Notes under the pieces: model-generated
What the model saw: only the letters and a program-made list of their open reading frames with translations
What the model was told of the DNA's origin: nothing
Databases searched by the model: none
Part shown: positions 9,501-16,393 of the stretch, one piece after another
Position numbering within the stretch: position 1 is the stretch's first letter
Layout of the letters: each line of letters begins with the position of its first letter
Translations under genes and position numbers: made by a program
From: Saccharothrix sp.
Lineage (GTDB): Bacteria; Actinomycetota; Actinomycetes; Mycobacteriales; Pseudonocardiaceae
Direction: 5' to 3'
Assembly: GCF_031180885.1 (NCBI RefSeq)
Contig: NZ_JAPSLK010000054.1
Coordinates: 1-56,398 of the forward strand
DNA length: 56,398 bases

Positions 9501-9754
9501 TTGAACCCCACGGGGCAGGTGCACTCGCCATGGGCGAAGTCGACTACGCCGTCGTCGACTTCGTCGAAGTACGCGGACGCCTCGTAGACGTCGCCCCGGC
9601 CGCGCACCGTGCCGTGCAGCGCGGTGTCGATGTCGTTCCACGCCACGCCCAGGACGGCGCCCCGCAGCGCGTAGTCGGTTCCCCGGTCGTAGGTGGTCCG
9701 GCCGACGGCGTGCTCGACATCGGCCAAATCCACTTGGAGGTGGGTCACGCGCAC
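6527..9754 (-). CDS. SWIM zinc-finger SNF2/HepA-type helicase-like ATPase
   Basis: A protein of 1075 aa. The N-terminal SWIM zinc finger is clear (C78-x-C80-x5-C86-x-H88). A long uncharacterised middle section precedes the SNF2 ATPase in the last ~450 residues: Walker A DDMGLGKT near residue 636, DEAQ in place of DEAH, TGTPMENN, and in the C-terminal lobe VFSQFTGFLDKV, LDGKT, SLKAGGFGLNLT, DPWWNPA and the motif VI sequence RTHRIGQT. It should translocate on double-stranded DNA and remodel protein-DNA complexes. The gene appears intact despite lying among relics. It may be either cargo of the island or an older chromosomal gene trapped by it. Confidence 0.9.
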   Translation of the reverse strand: MRVTHLQVDLADVEHAVGRTTYDRGTDYALRGAVLGVAWNDIDTALHGTVRGRGDVYEASAYFDEVDDGVVDFAHGECTCPVGFNCKHVVALVIAATQRPPGRKKPKTTWDEAFQDLLGTGQHAGGDAPLAVELTLASHKPHTRAEPVLNARIVRRGKTGWVASGLGWNQLDAYQVKDYRAAHVRLLRELYGLYLAGTRPGYHSYYDARTIQLTSFDSAKLWPLLDEAREAGLRLVHGRKSWGDVDAPAVARIALDVTKAGKADRVRPVIEVDGATSGIEPIGFIGSDGHGLVYADPTCAPAGADSRYRHFRLARFATPVPPGLQELVIDDKHLTVPQTGRDRFRAEIYPRLRHLAPVTSSDGTFTPPHISGPTLVVHTEFGAGHAVGVDWEWAYEIGDSRLRVPLDAAGSDDGYRDLDAERAVLASVEHVVPHPDRVALSGLDTVRFVTGTLPLLAGHPGVEVETTGEPADYREVSDAVSIGVSTTALAGETDWFDLGVTISVEGAPVPFVEVFSALSRGESHVLLPDGAYFSLDKPELRALTGLIDEARTLQDAPGGELRISRFQAGLWEELAGLGVVERQAEAWRRQVDGLLSGEAVRAYRVPATLDARLRPYQVDGFRWLAFLWEAGLGGILADDMGLGKTVQSLALICHAKATRPGGPPFLIVAPTSVVSNWAAEAARFAPGLDVVAVPDTARRRGVPLDELIAGADVVVTSYAVFRIDFDTYSAVPWSGLVLDEAQFAKNHQSKLHQCARALPAPFKLAITGTPMENNLMELWSLLSITAPGLFPNPARFREYYGLPIEKRGDADRLARLRRRIKPLVKRRTKEQVVADLPAKQEQVLEVDLHPQHRKIYQTHLQRERQKVLGLVDDVDRNRFTILQSITLLRRLSLHAGLVDDRHGELPCGKIDALVGQLHDVVDGGHRALVFSQFTGFLDKVRARLDAAGIEYCYLDGKTRARAAVLKRFKEGAAPVFLISLKAGGFGLNLTEADYCFLLDPWWNPATEAQAVDRTHRIGQTRNVIVYRLVATDTIEEKVMALKARKAELFTSVMDDGDVFGTALDADDIRELFAPS

Positions 9755-10186
9755 GCGGTGAACCTAGCAACCGCTCCAGCGGTGCGTGGTCGGCAGTGCC
9801 GCAGCACCGCACTGCCGAAGGTGACGCGGACTGCCGTCGAGTACGTCGAGCAGCACGACGGTTCCTCGGTGAGCGGCAGGACGACCTGGCGTCAAGGCTC
9901 AAGGCCCCTTACACGAATCGGGTTAGCGAGCCGTCCGCAGTGCGCTCGGCCATGCCGTCACGGCATACCGTGGGAAACCGTCGATCGCATCGCCGCAGTG
10001 GCAGACGACTATGGCTCAGCATTCCCGAACCACCGGTTCCTCTGCCGCCCGCAAATCCGGAAGACATCTACCTGGTCTGCCGAATGGCGATCGTGCCGTG
10101 GCAAGGAGCCCTGTCACGGGCGTCGATCAGCGCACCTCCAACCAGTTGGACTCCTCGGTGGATCGCCGAAGCAGCCGTTTCCGCTG
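9755..10186. other. Gene-free stretch
   Basis: No open frame here looks protein-like on either strand, and base composition falls below that of the neighbouring genes. It probably contains the promoter of the minus-strand helicase gene. Nothing specific is recognised. Confidence 0.3.
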
Positions 10187-10525
10187 TCAAGGCCGTTGGG
10201 CAGCACGGACACGCCGCGCGGTGATGACGACCGTGACGAGACTGATCACCATGCCGATCACAGCGAACACCACGCCGGCCACAGCCGGCGTGACCGGCAG
10301 CTCCACGGTCACCTCACCGCTTCGACAAACGACGGCCGGTGTTGCGTCAAGACGCAGCTCGGCCACCGCCCTCGTCGACGCCAGTTGTCCCGCCGCATCG
10401 CTCTCGCACCACTGGTAGGTCGATGCGATCTGGGCGAAGCCGAGTGCCGCGATCCCGAGGCAGGTCGCGAAGACCAGTGCGCATGCCACCGCGAGGCCGC
10501 GGTCGTTCAGGAGTGGTCGTGTCAT
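10187..10525 (-). CDS. Small two-helix membrane protein
   Basis: About 112 aa from ATG 10525; an upstream ATG at 10555 would add ten residues that lie in the att repeat. There are two hydrophobic helices, around residues 11-33 (ending FAQIAS) and 75-97 (AGVVFAVIGMVISLV), separated by a ~40-residue loop with two cysteines. The C-terminus is short and basic (ARRVRAAQRP). A topology with the loop outside the cell is likely. No family is recognised. It lies directly beside the right att arm. Confidence 0.5.
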   Translation of the reverse strand: MTRPLLNDRGLAVACALVFATCLGIAALGFAQIASTYQWCESDAAGQLASTRAVAELRLDATPAVVCRSGEVTVELPVTPAVAGVVFAVIGMVISLVTVVITARRVRAAQRP

Positions 10526-10549
10526 GTCAGCGCAGGAGACTACGGTGTC

Positions 10550-10814
10550 GAACATTGACGGCGGCTACAGCGATGGAAAAGTCGCGGGCGGATCCACCCA
10601 GCCAGGTTAGTGAGACCTGGAGCACACTGCTGACAACATTTCGTCCGGGGCGACCGCCTGCTCAGATCTGCTCCAGACCGGCCGCCGCAGTCCATAGTGG
10701 ACACAAAAGCAAGATCGCCCGCCGACTGCATCCAAGCAGCTCAGCGGGCGATTCGTATGCTGTATTCGATTGTGGAGCTGAGGGGACTCGAACCCCTGAC
10801 CCTCACACTGCCAG
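10550..10814. repeat. Right attachment-site repeat (arm plus 3' half of the intact tRNA-Ala)
   Basis: This is the direct copy of 2310-2574, with the same length and order. The final 45 bases (10770-10814) are identical to the left core and lie within the functional tRNA-Ala. The ~220-bp arm is homologous but diverged, and carries the tRNA terminator and the degenerate arm motif at 10659-10677. The distance between copies, 8240 bp, gives the size of the inserted block. Confidence 0.75.
10714..10752 (-). terminator. Intrinsic terminator of tRNA-Ala
   Basis: Stem ATCGCCCGC (10714-10722) with GCGGGCGAT (10744-10752). On the minus strand it is followed by CTTGCTTTTG. It lies 20 bases after the tRNA 3' end. 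Confidence 0.7.
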
Positions 10815-10845
10815 TGTGATGCGCTACCAGCTGCGCCACAGCCCC
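10773..10845 (-). tRNA. tRNA-Ala (GGC)
   Basis: A 73-nt cloverleaf: acceptor stem GGGGCTG/CAGCTCC with discriminator A, D arm containing CAGCTGGTAG, anticodon stem TCACA/TGTGA around loop CTGGCAG (anticodon GGC), and T arm AGGGGTTCGAGTCCCCT. The 3' CCA is not encoded. Its 3' half (10773-10814) is duplicated at 2533-2574, which marks it as an integration target. It reads toward lower coordinates, so inserted DNA lies below 10773. Confidence 0.95.
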
Positions 10846-10969
10846 GTACCACTCACGTTCCCCGGCGGTTTGGGCCGCCGTTCTCGTGTGGCAATACCGT
10901 ACAACATGCCACCGCGTGGATGGAAATCGGGGGTACCACCGGAGCGTTTTGGCTGCTAAACCGGGGTGC

Positions 10970-12268
10970 ATGGGTGCCGTGGCGTTGGTGGAGCCGGACG
11001 CTGGGGGTGTGCGGCCGGAGGTTCGACGTGGGGTGCAGGAGCGGCGGTTGCGGGGGTTGGTGGGGCGGCTGCTGGGAGCTGGTGGGGTTCAGGGGGAGCG
11101 GTTGCGCGATGTTGGGGTGGGGGGTGTGGGGGATGTCTCGTTGGAGGAGCTTTGGCGGTTGCCGTTTGTGACCAAGCAGGATCTTTGGGACCACTATCCG
11201 GAGGGGTTGCGGACCGGTGAGCCCATCGTGTGCATCCACGGGTCGTCTGGGACGGGTGGGCGGCCGACCTTGGTGGCCGTATACGGCGCATGACGTGGAT
11301 GTGAGGGCCTCGGTGATGGCTCGGGCGCTCGGGGGCGCGGGGGCGACTCGGGAGAGTTTGATTCACAACGCCTATGGCTACGGGCTGTTCACGGGTGGTC
11401 TTGGGGTGCATCACGGCGCGATGCGGCTTGGAGCCACTGTGTTGCCGCTGTCGGGAGGGATGACGGAGCGGCAGGTGCGGATGGTGGCGGATTTGCGGCC
11501 GGATGTGTTGTGTTGCACACCTTCTTACGCGATCCACCTTGGGAGGCCCTCCGCAAAAGTGGTGTGCAGTCGTCGTTCAAGGTGGGGGTGTTCGGGGCGG
11601 AGCCCTGGACGGAGGGGATGCGGCGCCAGATCGAGGAGTTGCTGGGATCAGGGCGCTGGACATCTACGGGTTGAGCGAGATCATCGGGCCGGGAGTGGCC
11701 TGTGAATCGCTTGACTGGCAAGGGATGTTGAACGTTGCCGAGGATCACTTCCTGGTGGAGGCGATCGACGAGGACGGGCGGCCGGTGCCGGACGGGACGC
11801 CGGGGGAACTGGTGTTCACCACGCTGACCAAGACCGGGATGCCGTTGCTGCGCTACCGAACCGGGGACATCGCCACGCTCGCCCCACCCGTCCCGGACAG
11901 CCCGCGCACCCTGCGTCGGATGAGCAAAGTGTTGGGGCGTCGGGACGACATGCTCGTCATCCGGGGGCGTCAACGTGTTCCCCACCGAGATCGAGGCGGT
12001 GTTGCTGGCGGACGAACGGGTCAGCCCGCACTACCTGATCGTTGAAGACCGCCCTGCCCGACCCGAACTTTGGGTTGTTGTAGAAGCAGAAGAGGGGGTG
12101 CGAGAGAGTCTGGCCAAGGCACTCAAGGAACATCTTGGGCTTACGTGCCAAGTGGTTGTGGTGCGCGAAGGCACGGTGCCGCGGACGGAAACCGGCAAGG
12201 CGCGGCGGCTGGTCCGCTGGACTGACGGCGAGCCGCCGGTCCCCGGCCTCACCCCACCAGCTTCTTGA
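10970..12268 (+). pseudogene. Phenylacetate-CoA ligase-like pseudogene (PaaK family)
   Basis: A continuous PaaK-like protein can be followed only by switching frames. Blocks seen are SLEELWRLPFVTKQDLWDHYP, IHGSSGTGGRPTL (AMP-binding loop), NAYGYGLFTGGLG, FGAEPW, DIYGLSEIIGPG, GELVFTTLTKTGMPLLRYRTGD and, at the end, NVFPTEIEA. At least five shifts are needed (near 11275, 11545, 11648, 11965 and one more around 11500-11600). Start ATG 10970 fits the family N-terminus. The intact enzyme activates arylacetates to CoA esters. Base composition is less codon-biased than that of its neighbours, as expected for a decaying gene. Its tail overlaps the end of the convergent DsbA-like gene by 20 bp. Confidence 0.85.
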
Positions 12269-13004
12269 TCCAGTTCTCGTCGCCCACGTCGACGCCCTGG
12301 CCGTTGTGCGCCACGCTCGGCGTGCCCTTGAAGAACGGCTGCGCGCGCGCCGCGTCCAGCTCGGCCTGGGCGTCCTTCTCGAAGACACCCCCGTCGACGC
12401 ACGGCTTGAACTTGTCCTCGGACAACCCCAGGGCGGTCCCGGCCTTGACCAGTTCCTCCTTGGTGTACCCGGGACCGCCCTCCTCGGGCTGCGCCGCGAA
12501 CAGCGCCTCGTGCAGCTCCCAGAACTTGCCCTGGTCGGCCGCGCACAGCGCCGCGTTGGCCGAGTCCCGCGAGTAGCCCTCCGGCTCGGACAGGCGCACC
12601 AGGAACGGCAGCGCGTGGTAGCGCACGCGCAGGGTGCCCTTCTCGATCTCCTGCTTGATCTCGGCCCCGTAGATCTTCTTGAACTGCCCGCACGCCGGGC
12701 ACAGGAAGTCCTCGTACAGGTCGATGGTGGCCTTCGCGGTGTCCTTGCCCACCACGACGACGCCGCCCTCGCGCACGATCGGCGCGTTGATCCCGGCCAC
12801 GTCGGTGGGCAGCTTCAAGGAGTCCGACGAGGACCTGGAGGTCCAGATCACGCCGCCGACGACCACCAGCGCCAGCACCGCGACCACCACGATGCCGATG
12901 ACGACCTTGTTCCGGTCGCCGCTCGACCCGCGTGCCGCGGCCACCGCCTTGGCCGCCCGCTGCTCCTGCTTCTTCTTCCGAGCGTTGCGCTCAGCGCCAC
13001 CCAC
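12249..13004 (-). CDS. Membrane-anchored DsbA-like thiol oxidoreductase
   Basis: A 251-aa protein with a basic cytoplasmic N-terminus (residues 1-33), a single membrane helix at about 34-54, and an extracytoplasmic thioredoxin-fold domain of the DsbA/DSBA_2 kind. The active-site motif is C102-P-A-C105 in EDFLCPACGQ. The GTPSV sequence near the C-terminus provides the cis-proline loop region. Such proteins form or isomerise disulfides in exported proteins in actinobacteria. Two further cysteines (in ALCAAD and KPCVDG) are visible. It stands alone; the neighbouring MFS gene is on the same strand, 65 bp away, and may share its transcript. Confidence 0.88.
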   Translation of the reverse strand: MGGAERNARKKKQEQRAAKAVAAARGSSGDRNKVVIGIVVVAVLALVVVGGVIWTSRSSSDSLKLPTDVAGINAPIVREGGVVVVGKDTAKATIDLYEDFLCPACGQFKKIYGAEIKQEIEKGTLRVRYHALPFLVRLSEPEGYSRDSANAALCAADQGKFWELHEALFAAQPEEGGPGYTKEELVKAGTALGLSEDKFKPCVDGGVFEKDAQAELDAARAQPFFKGTPSVAHNGQGVDVGDENWIKKLVG

Positions 13005-13069
13005 GTCAGTTCCTCCCGGTCGAACGCGCCACGCAGGCTACCGAGACATGCTGAGCGGAACCTGAGTGC

Positions 13070-14374
13070 TCACGCGTCCGGCTGACGCGGACGACCCGCG
13101 AGGCGCTCCCCGGTGGGCACCTCGGGACCCTCGTCGATGCACCCGCACTCGCTCGCCACGACCTCCGCGACGTGCTCGGACGGCTCGCGCGGGAGGGTCT
13201 CCGGCGAGAACAGCCAGAACACCAGCGCCACCAGCATGGTGGCCCCCGTCAGGGTGAACGCCGCGCTGTAGGACACGTGGTCGACCAGGAGCCCGGCCAG
13301 CAGCGGGCCGACGATGGCGCCGCAGTCGCCGACCATCTGGAACGCGGCCAGCACCGGTCCGCCCTTGGCCTTCGCGCCGATGACGTCCGCGACCACCGCG
13401 TTCTGCGGCGGGTTGAGCAGGCCCGCGCCGATGCCGGAGACGAGGGACGCGGCCATGAACATCGTCACGTCCGTGGTGAACCCGAGCCAGATCGTGCCGC
13501 CGGCGGACACCAGGAGCCCGGCGATGGCCACCGGCTTGCGGCCGATGCCGTCGGAGAGCTTGCCGGAGATCATCAGCACGGCCGCGTTGCCGGCGGCGAA
13601 CACCGACAGCGAGATGCCCGCCACGGCCGGGCTCCCGTACAGCGCCTCCACCACGAACAGCGGCACCAGCGAGATCCGCACGCCGAACACCGCCCACGCG
13701 TTGGCGAACCCGGACGCGAGCGTCGCGCGGTAGGCGGACGAGCCGAGGGCCTGGCGGACGGTCATGGCGGCCTGCGGGGCGGAGTCCAGCGCGGCCAGCG
13801 TGGACCGGCGCAGGAACCACCACACCACCAGCGCGGCGACGATCAGCGCGACCGCGTAGACCACGAACGGCACCCGGATGGAGATCTCCGCCAGGCCCGC
13901 GCCGACGATCGGTCCGGCGATGTTGCCCAGCAGGAACCCGGTCGCCCACAGCCCGGACGCGCGACCGCGCAGCGGGGCCGGCGTGATGCGGATGAGCAGG
14001 CCCACGGCGGCCACCGTGAACATGGTCGAGCCGACGCCCGCGAACGACCGGAACACCAGCAGCTGCCAGTACGCGGTGGCGAACCCGCAGGCAGCCGTGC
14101 CGACGGCCACGATGAGGATGCCCCACACGTAGATCCGGGTCTCGCCGAACCGGGTCACCAGCCGCCCGCTCAACGGCGCGAAGAGCAGCCTGACCAGGGC
14201 GAACGCGCTGACGATCGCGGAGACCGCGGTGGTGCCGACGTCGAAGCCCTTGGCGTAGGCGGGCAGGACGGGCGCGACGATGCCGAAGCCGATCGCGATG
14301 ATGAAGCTCGCCGCGACGAGCACCCACACCTCGCTCGGCAGCCGGGGCTTGGACTTGATCTCGATCCCCGGCAC
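13070..14374 (-). CDS. Major facilitator superfamily exporter
   Basis: A 434-aa protein with twelve predicted hydrophobic segments. The GTG start at 14374 is preceded by GGGAGG (14382-14387). Motif A-like GRLVTRFGETRIYVWG follows helix 2, and LSDGIGRKPV marks the equivalent loop in the second half, as in drug:H+ antiporter family members. The hydrophilic C-terminus carries a CGC motif. The substrate cannot be told. A short perfect palindrome at 14396-14408 in the leader suggests local regulation. Upstream lies a GNAT gene on the same strand. Confidence 0.88.
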   Translation of the reverse strand: MPGIEIKSKPRLPSEVWVLVAASFIIAIGFGIVAPVLPAYAKGFDVGTTAVSAIVSAFALVRLLFAPLSGRLVTRFGETRIYVWGILIVAVGTAACGFATAYWQLLVFRSFAGVGSTMFTVAAVGLLIRITPAPLRGRASGLWATGFLLGNIAGPIVGAGLAEISIRVPFVVYAVALIVAALVVWWFLRRSTLAALDSAPQAAMTVRQALGSSAYRATLASGFANAWAVFGVRISLVPLFVVEALYGSPAVAGISLSVFAAGNAAVLMISGKLSDGIGRKPVAIAGLLVSAGGTIWLGFTTDVTMFMAASLVSGIGAGLLNPPQNAVVADVIGAKAKGGPVLAAFQMVGDCGAIVGPLLAGLLVDHVSYSAAFTLTGATMLVALVFWLFSPETLPREPSEHVAEVVASECGCIDEGPEVPTGERLAGRPRQPDA

Positions 14375-14395
14375 TGGGCACCCTCCCGATCTCCG

Positions 14396-14408
14396 TTAGC
14401 TGTGCTAA
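14396..14408. promoter_or_regulatory. Palindrome upstream of the MFS gene
   Basis: TTAGC-TGT-GCTAA is a perfect 5+3+5 inverted repeat 21 bases before the GTG start of the MFS gene, in an AT-richer patch. It is a candidate repressor site. No matching regulator gene lies nearby. Confidence 0.4.
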
Positions 14409-14434
14409 GGATATGCGAAGGGTCAAACAAATAC

Positions 14435-15247
14435 TCAATCCAACAACTCGTCGACCCTGCGTGCATAAGCGGTTACGGGATAACCACTTCCGAACCCGCA
14501 CGCCTCCGCGAACCGCTCCCCCGCACCGCCCTCCGCCACGTGCGCGGCGACCAGCAACGCCCCTAGATCGCGCAAAACCGCCACACAAGCGCTGACCAGC
14601 GCCGACCCGACCCCGCGCCGCCGCCGCGCGGGCCGCACCACGACGTGCTCCACCAGCCCCACCCCGCGGTCGGCGAACCCGCTCGCGAACCCGGCCAGCC
14701 GGTCGCCGTCGTCCACCGCGAGGAACACGCACCGCGGGTCGTCCTGCCGCTGGGCAAGGTGCCGGGCCAGCCGCACGGGTTCCGCGCCCAGGTCATCGGC
14801 GAGCAACGCGGCCATGCCGTCGAGGTCGGCGTCGACCGCCCGCCGCACGGGAGGCGCGAACTCCGCCGGCCCGCGGTGCACGACCGCCAGCGCCTCCTCG
14901 ACCGCGTACCAGCCGGCGTCGTCCGCGATGCCCTCGATCTCGGCGACCGTGGTCGGCGACGCGTACACCACCGCCTCCGCCCGACCCACGTCCGCAAACG
15001 TTTGCTCCAAGCGCATCAACGTCCCGGCGACCTCGGCGGACGACCCGTCCAGCGCGCACGCGTGGTTGCCCAGCGGCAGCGGGTTGTCCGGGTTGACCAC
15101 GACCTGCGCGCAGCCCACCCGACCGATCCGGCCGTACCGGACCGCGCCGGACGCCAGCCGCGCCGCCTCCACCAGACCGGCCAGCTCGCGGGCGCGGTAC
15201 GGGTCGAGCAGTTCGGGGTCGTCGGGATCTCTCAGCGGGTCGACCAC
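14435..15247 (-). CDS. GNAT family N-acetyltransferase
   Basis: A 270-aa protein. The C-terminal half carries the GNAT core: VEHVVVRPARRRRGVGSALV gives the V-x-P-x-x-R-x-x-G-x-G/A acetyl-CoA loop (about residues 205-222), preceded by the strand FLAVDDGDRLAGFASG. The N-terminal half resembles a degenerate second GNAT fold, as in two-domain actinobacterial acetyltransferases. The acceptor substrate is unknown. It is followed by the MFS gene at 60 bp on the same strand and preceded by the glycosyltransferase gene in a minus-strand run. Confidence 0.82.
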   Translation of the reverse strand: MVDPLRDPDDPELLDPYRARELAGLVEAARLASGAVRYGRIGRVGCAQVVVNPDNPLPLGNHACALDGSSAEVAGTLMRLEQTFADVGRAEAVVYASPTTVAEIEGIADDAGWYAVEEALAVVHRGPAEFAPPVRRAVDADLDGMAALLADDLGAEPVRLARHLAQRQDDPRCVFLAVDDGDRLAGFASGFADRGVGLVEHVVVRPARRRRGVGSALVSACVAVLRDLGALLVAAHVAEGGAGERFAEACGFGSGYPVTAYARRVDELLD

Positions 15248-15271
15248 GGTCTCCAGCCTGGCACGCGCGGC

Positions 15272-16366
15272 TCAGTCCCGTATGTCACGGCCCTTCCACG
15301 TCGCGCCGCCGCGCAGCGACCGCCAGGCCGTGTCCAGCGCCAACACCCCGAACGCGATCGACGCCACCGGCGCGATCGCCGCCGCCGCCCGGGGCTGGTC
15401 GACCCGCCGGAAGTACGTCCAGTGCGCCAGCGCCTGCGCCAGCCACGCCACGGCGCCCGGCTTCGACCCGCGCAAGGTCGTCACGATCGGCACCGCCCCG
15501 TACGCGATGTGCGCCAGACCGATCGCGCCCAACGCCAGGAACGCGGTCGCCGGCCCCTGCTCGGACATGCCCGCGGCGAGGCTCTTGCGCATCGACCGGT
15601 AGGTGGTGCCGAACGTGGCCAGGCCGGACGTGTGCAGCGCGCCCGCGCCGTCCACGTACCGGGTCCGCCCGCCCGTGTCTCGCACGAGCGTGGCGAAGTC
15701 GATGTCGTCGCTGCGCGACCCGGCGATCGCCCGCCACCCGCCGGCCCGCTCGCACGCCTCGCGCCGGACCAGGATGCAGTGCCCGATGGCCAGCGCCTTG
15801 CCGCGGCTGCCGTCCACCGACGTGCCTTCGAACAGCACCGTGTTGACCGGTGGGAGCAGCAGCCACCAGCCCGCGTTCGAGGTCGTGGACCGGCCGGCGG
15901 TGGACACCAGGTCCACGTCGTGCTCCCGCGCCGCCGCGATCAGCCGGCCGACGAGGTCCGGCGTGGCCTCGGTGTCGGCGTCGACGAACAGCAGCCAGTC
16001 GGAGCGGACGTCGGCGGTGCCCACGTGCAGCGCGTGCACCTTGCCCGCCCACCCCGACGGCGGACCGTCGCTGCGCACCAGCTCGACGCGGGGGTCGTCC
16101 TCCGCGTGACGGGCCACGATGTCCGCGGTGCCGTCGGTCGAGGCGTCGTCCACGACCACGATCCGCAGGTCGCCGTAGTCCTGCTTGCGCAGGCCGGTGA
16201 CGCACCGGTCGATGGTCGCCGCCTCGTCGCGCGCGGGCACGACCACGGTGACCGAACCGCCGTCGACGGCCTCGCGGGGCAACTCGCGCACCAGCCGCCA
16301 CGTCCTGATCGTCCACGCCGCGCGGGCCAGGGTCACCGCCGCGCCGAGGACACCCCATTTCCCCAT
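15272..16366 (-). CDS. Membrane-associated family 2 glycosyltransferase
   Basis: A 364-aa protein from ATG 16366; longer readings in this frame run antisense through hrpB and are not real. The GT-A catalytic domain has the VVVPARDEAATI entry, VVDDASTDGTAD, the DxD-type metal site VDADTEA near residue 125, and GSRSDDIDFATLVRD. The N-terminus has one hydrophobic stretch and the C-terminus two or three membrane helices. The layout is like that of HpnB/CrtQ-type polyprenyl or carotenoid glycosyltransferases. The acceptor is not identifiable. Only 27 bp separate it from the divergent hrpB start. Confidence 0.85.
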   Translation of the reverse strand: MGKWGVLGAAVTLARAAWTIRTWRLVRELPREAVDGGSVTVVVPARDEAATIDRCVTGLRKQDYGDLRIVVVDDASTDGTADIVARHAEDDPRVELVRSDGPPSGWAGKVHALHVGTADVRSDWLLFVDADTEATPDLVGRLIAAAREHDVDLVSTAGRSTTSNAGWWLLLPPVNTVLFEGTSVDGSRGKALAIGHCILVRREACERAGGWRAIAGSRSDDIDFATLVRDTGGRTRYVDGAGALHTSGLATFGTTYRSMRKSLAAGMSEQGPATAFLALGAIGLAHIAYGAVPIVTTLRGSKPGAVAWLAQALAHWTYFRRVDQPRAAAAIAPVASIAFGVLALDTAWRSLRGGATWKGRDIRD

Positions 16367-16393
16367 GGGTCCACATTGGCACACTGGCTCACC

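Noticed and set aside
3..9754. A DISARM-like defence system (PLD protein plus SNF2 helicase)
   Set aside because: The two genes are 4 kb apart, on opposite strands, separated by an att site; no DUF1998 protein or methyltransferase is present, and the helicase is of the SWIM/HepA kind.
6455..10558. A 1367-aa open frame on the plus strand
   Set aside because: It runs antisense to the SNF2 helicase, has low-complexity composition and no domain; the minus strand carries all recognisable motifs.
10886..11293. A separate 135-aa gene
   Set aside because: From 10970 on it is the first piece of the PaaK-like pseudogene; upstream residues lie in the tRNA leader.
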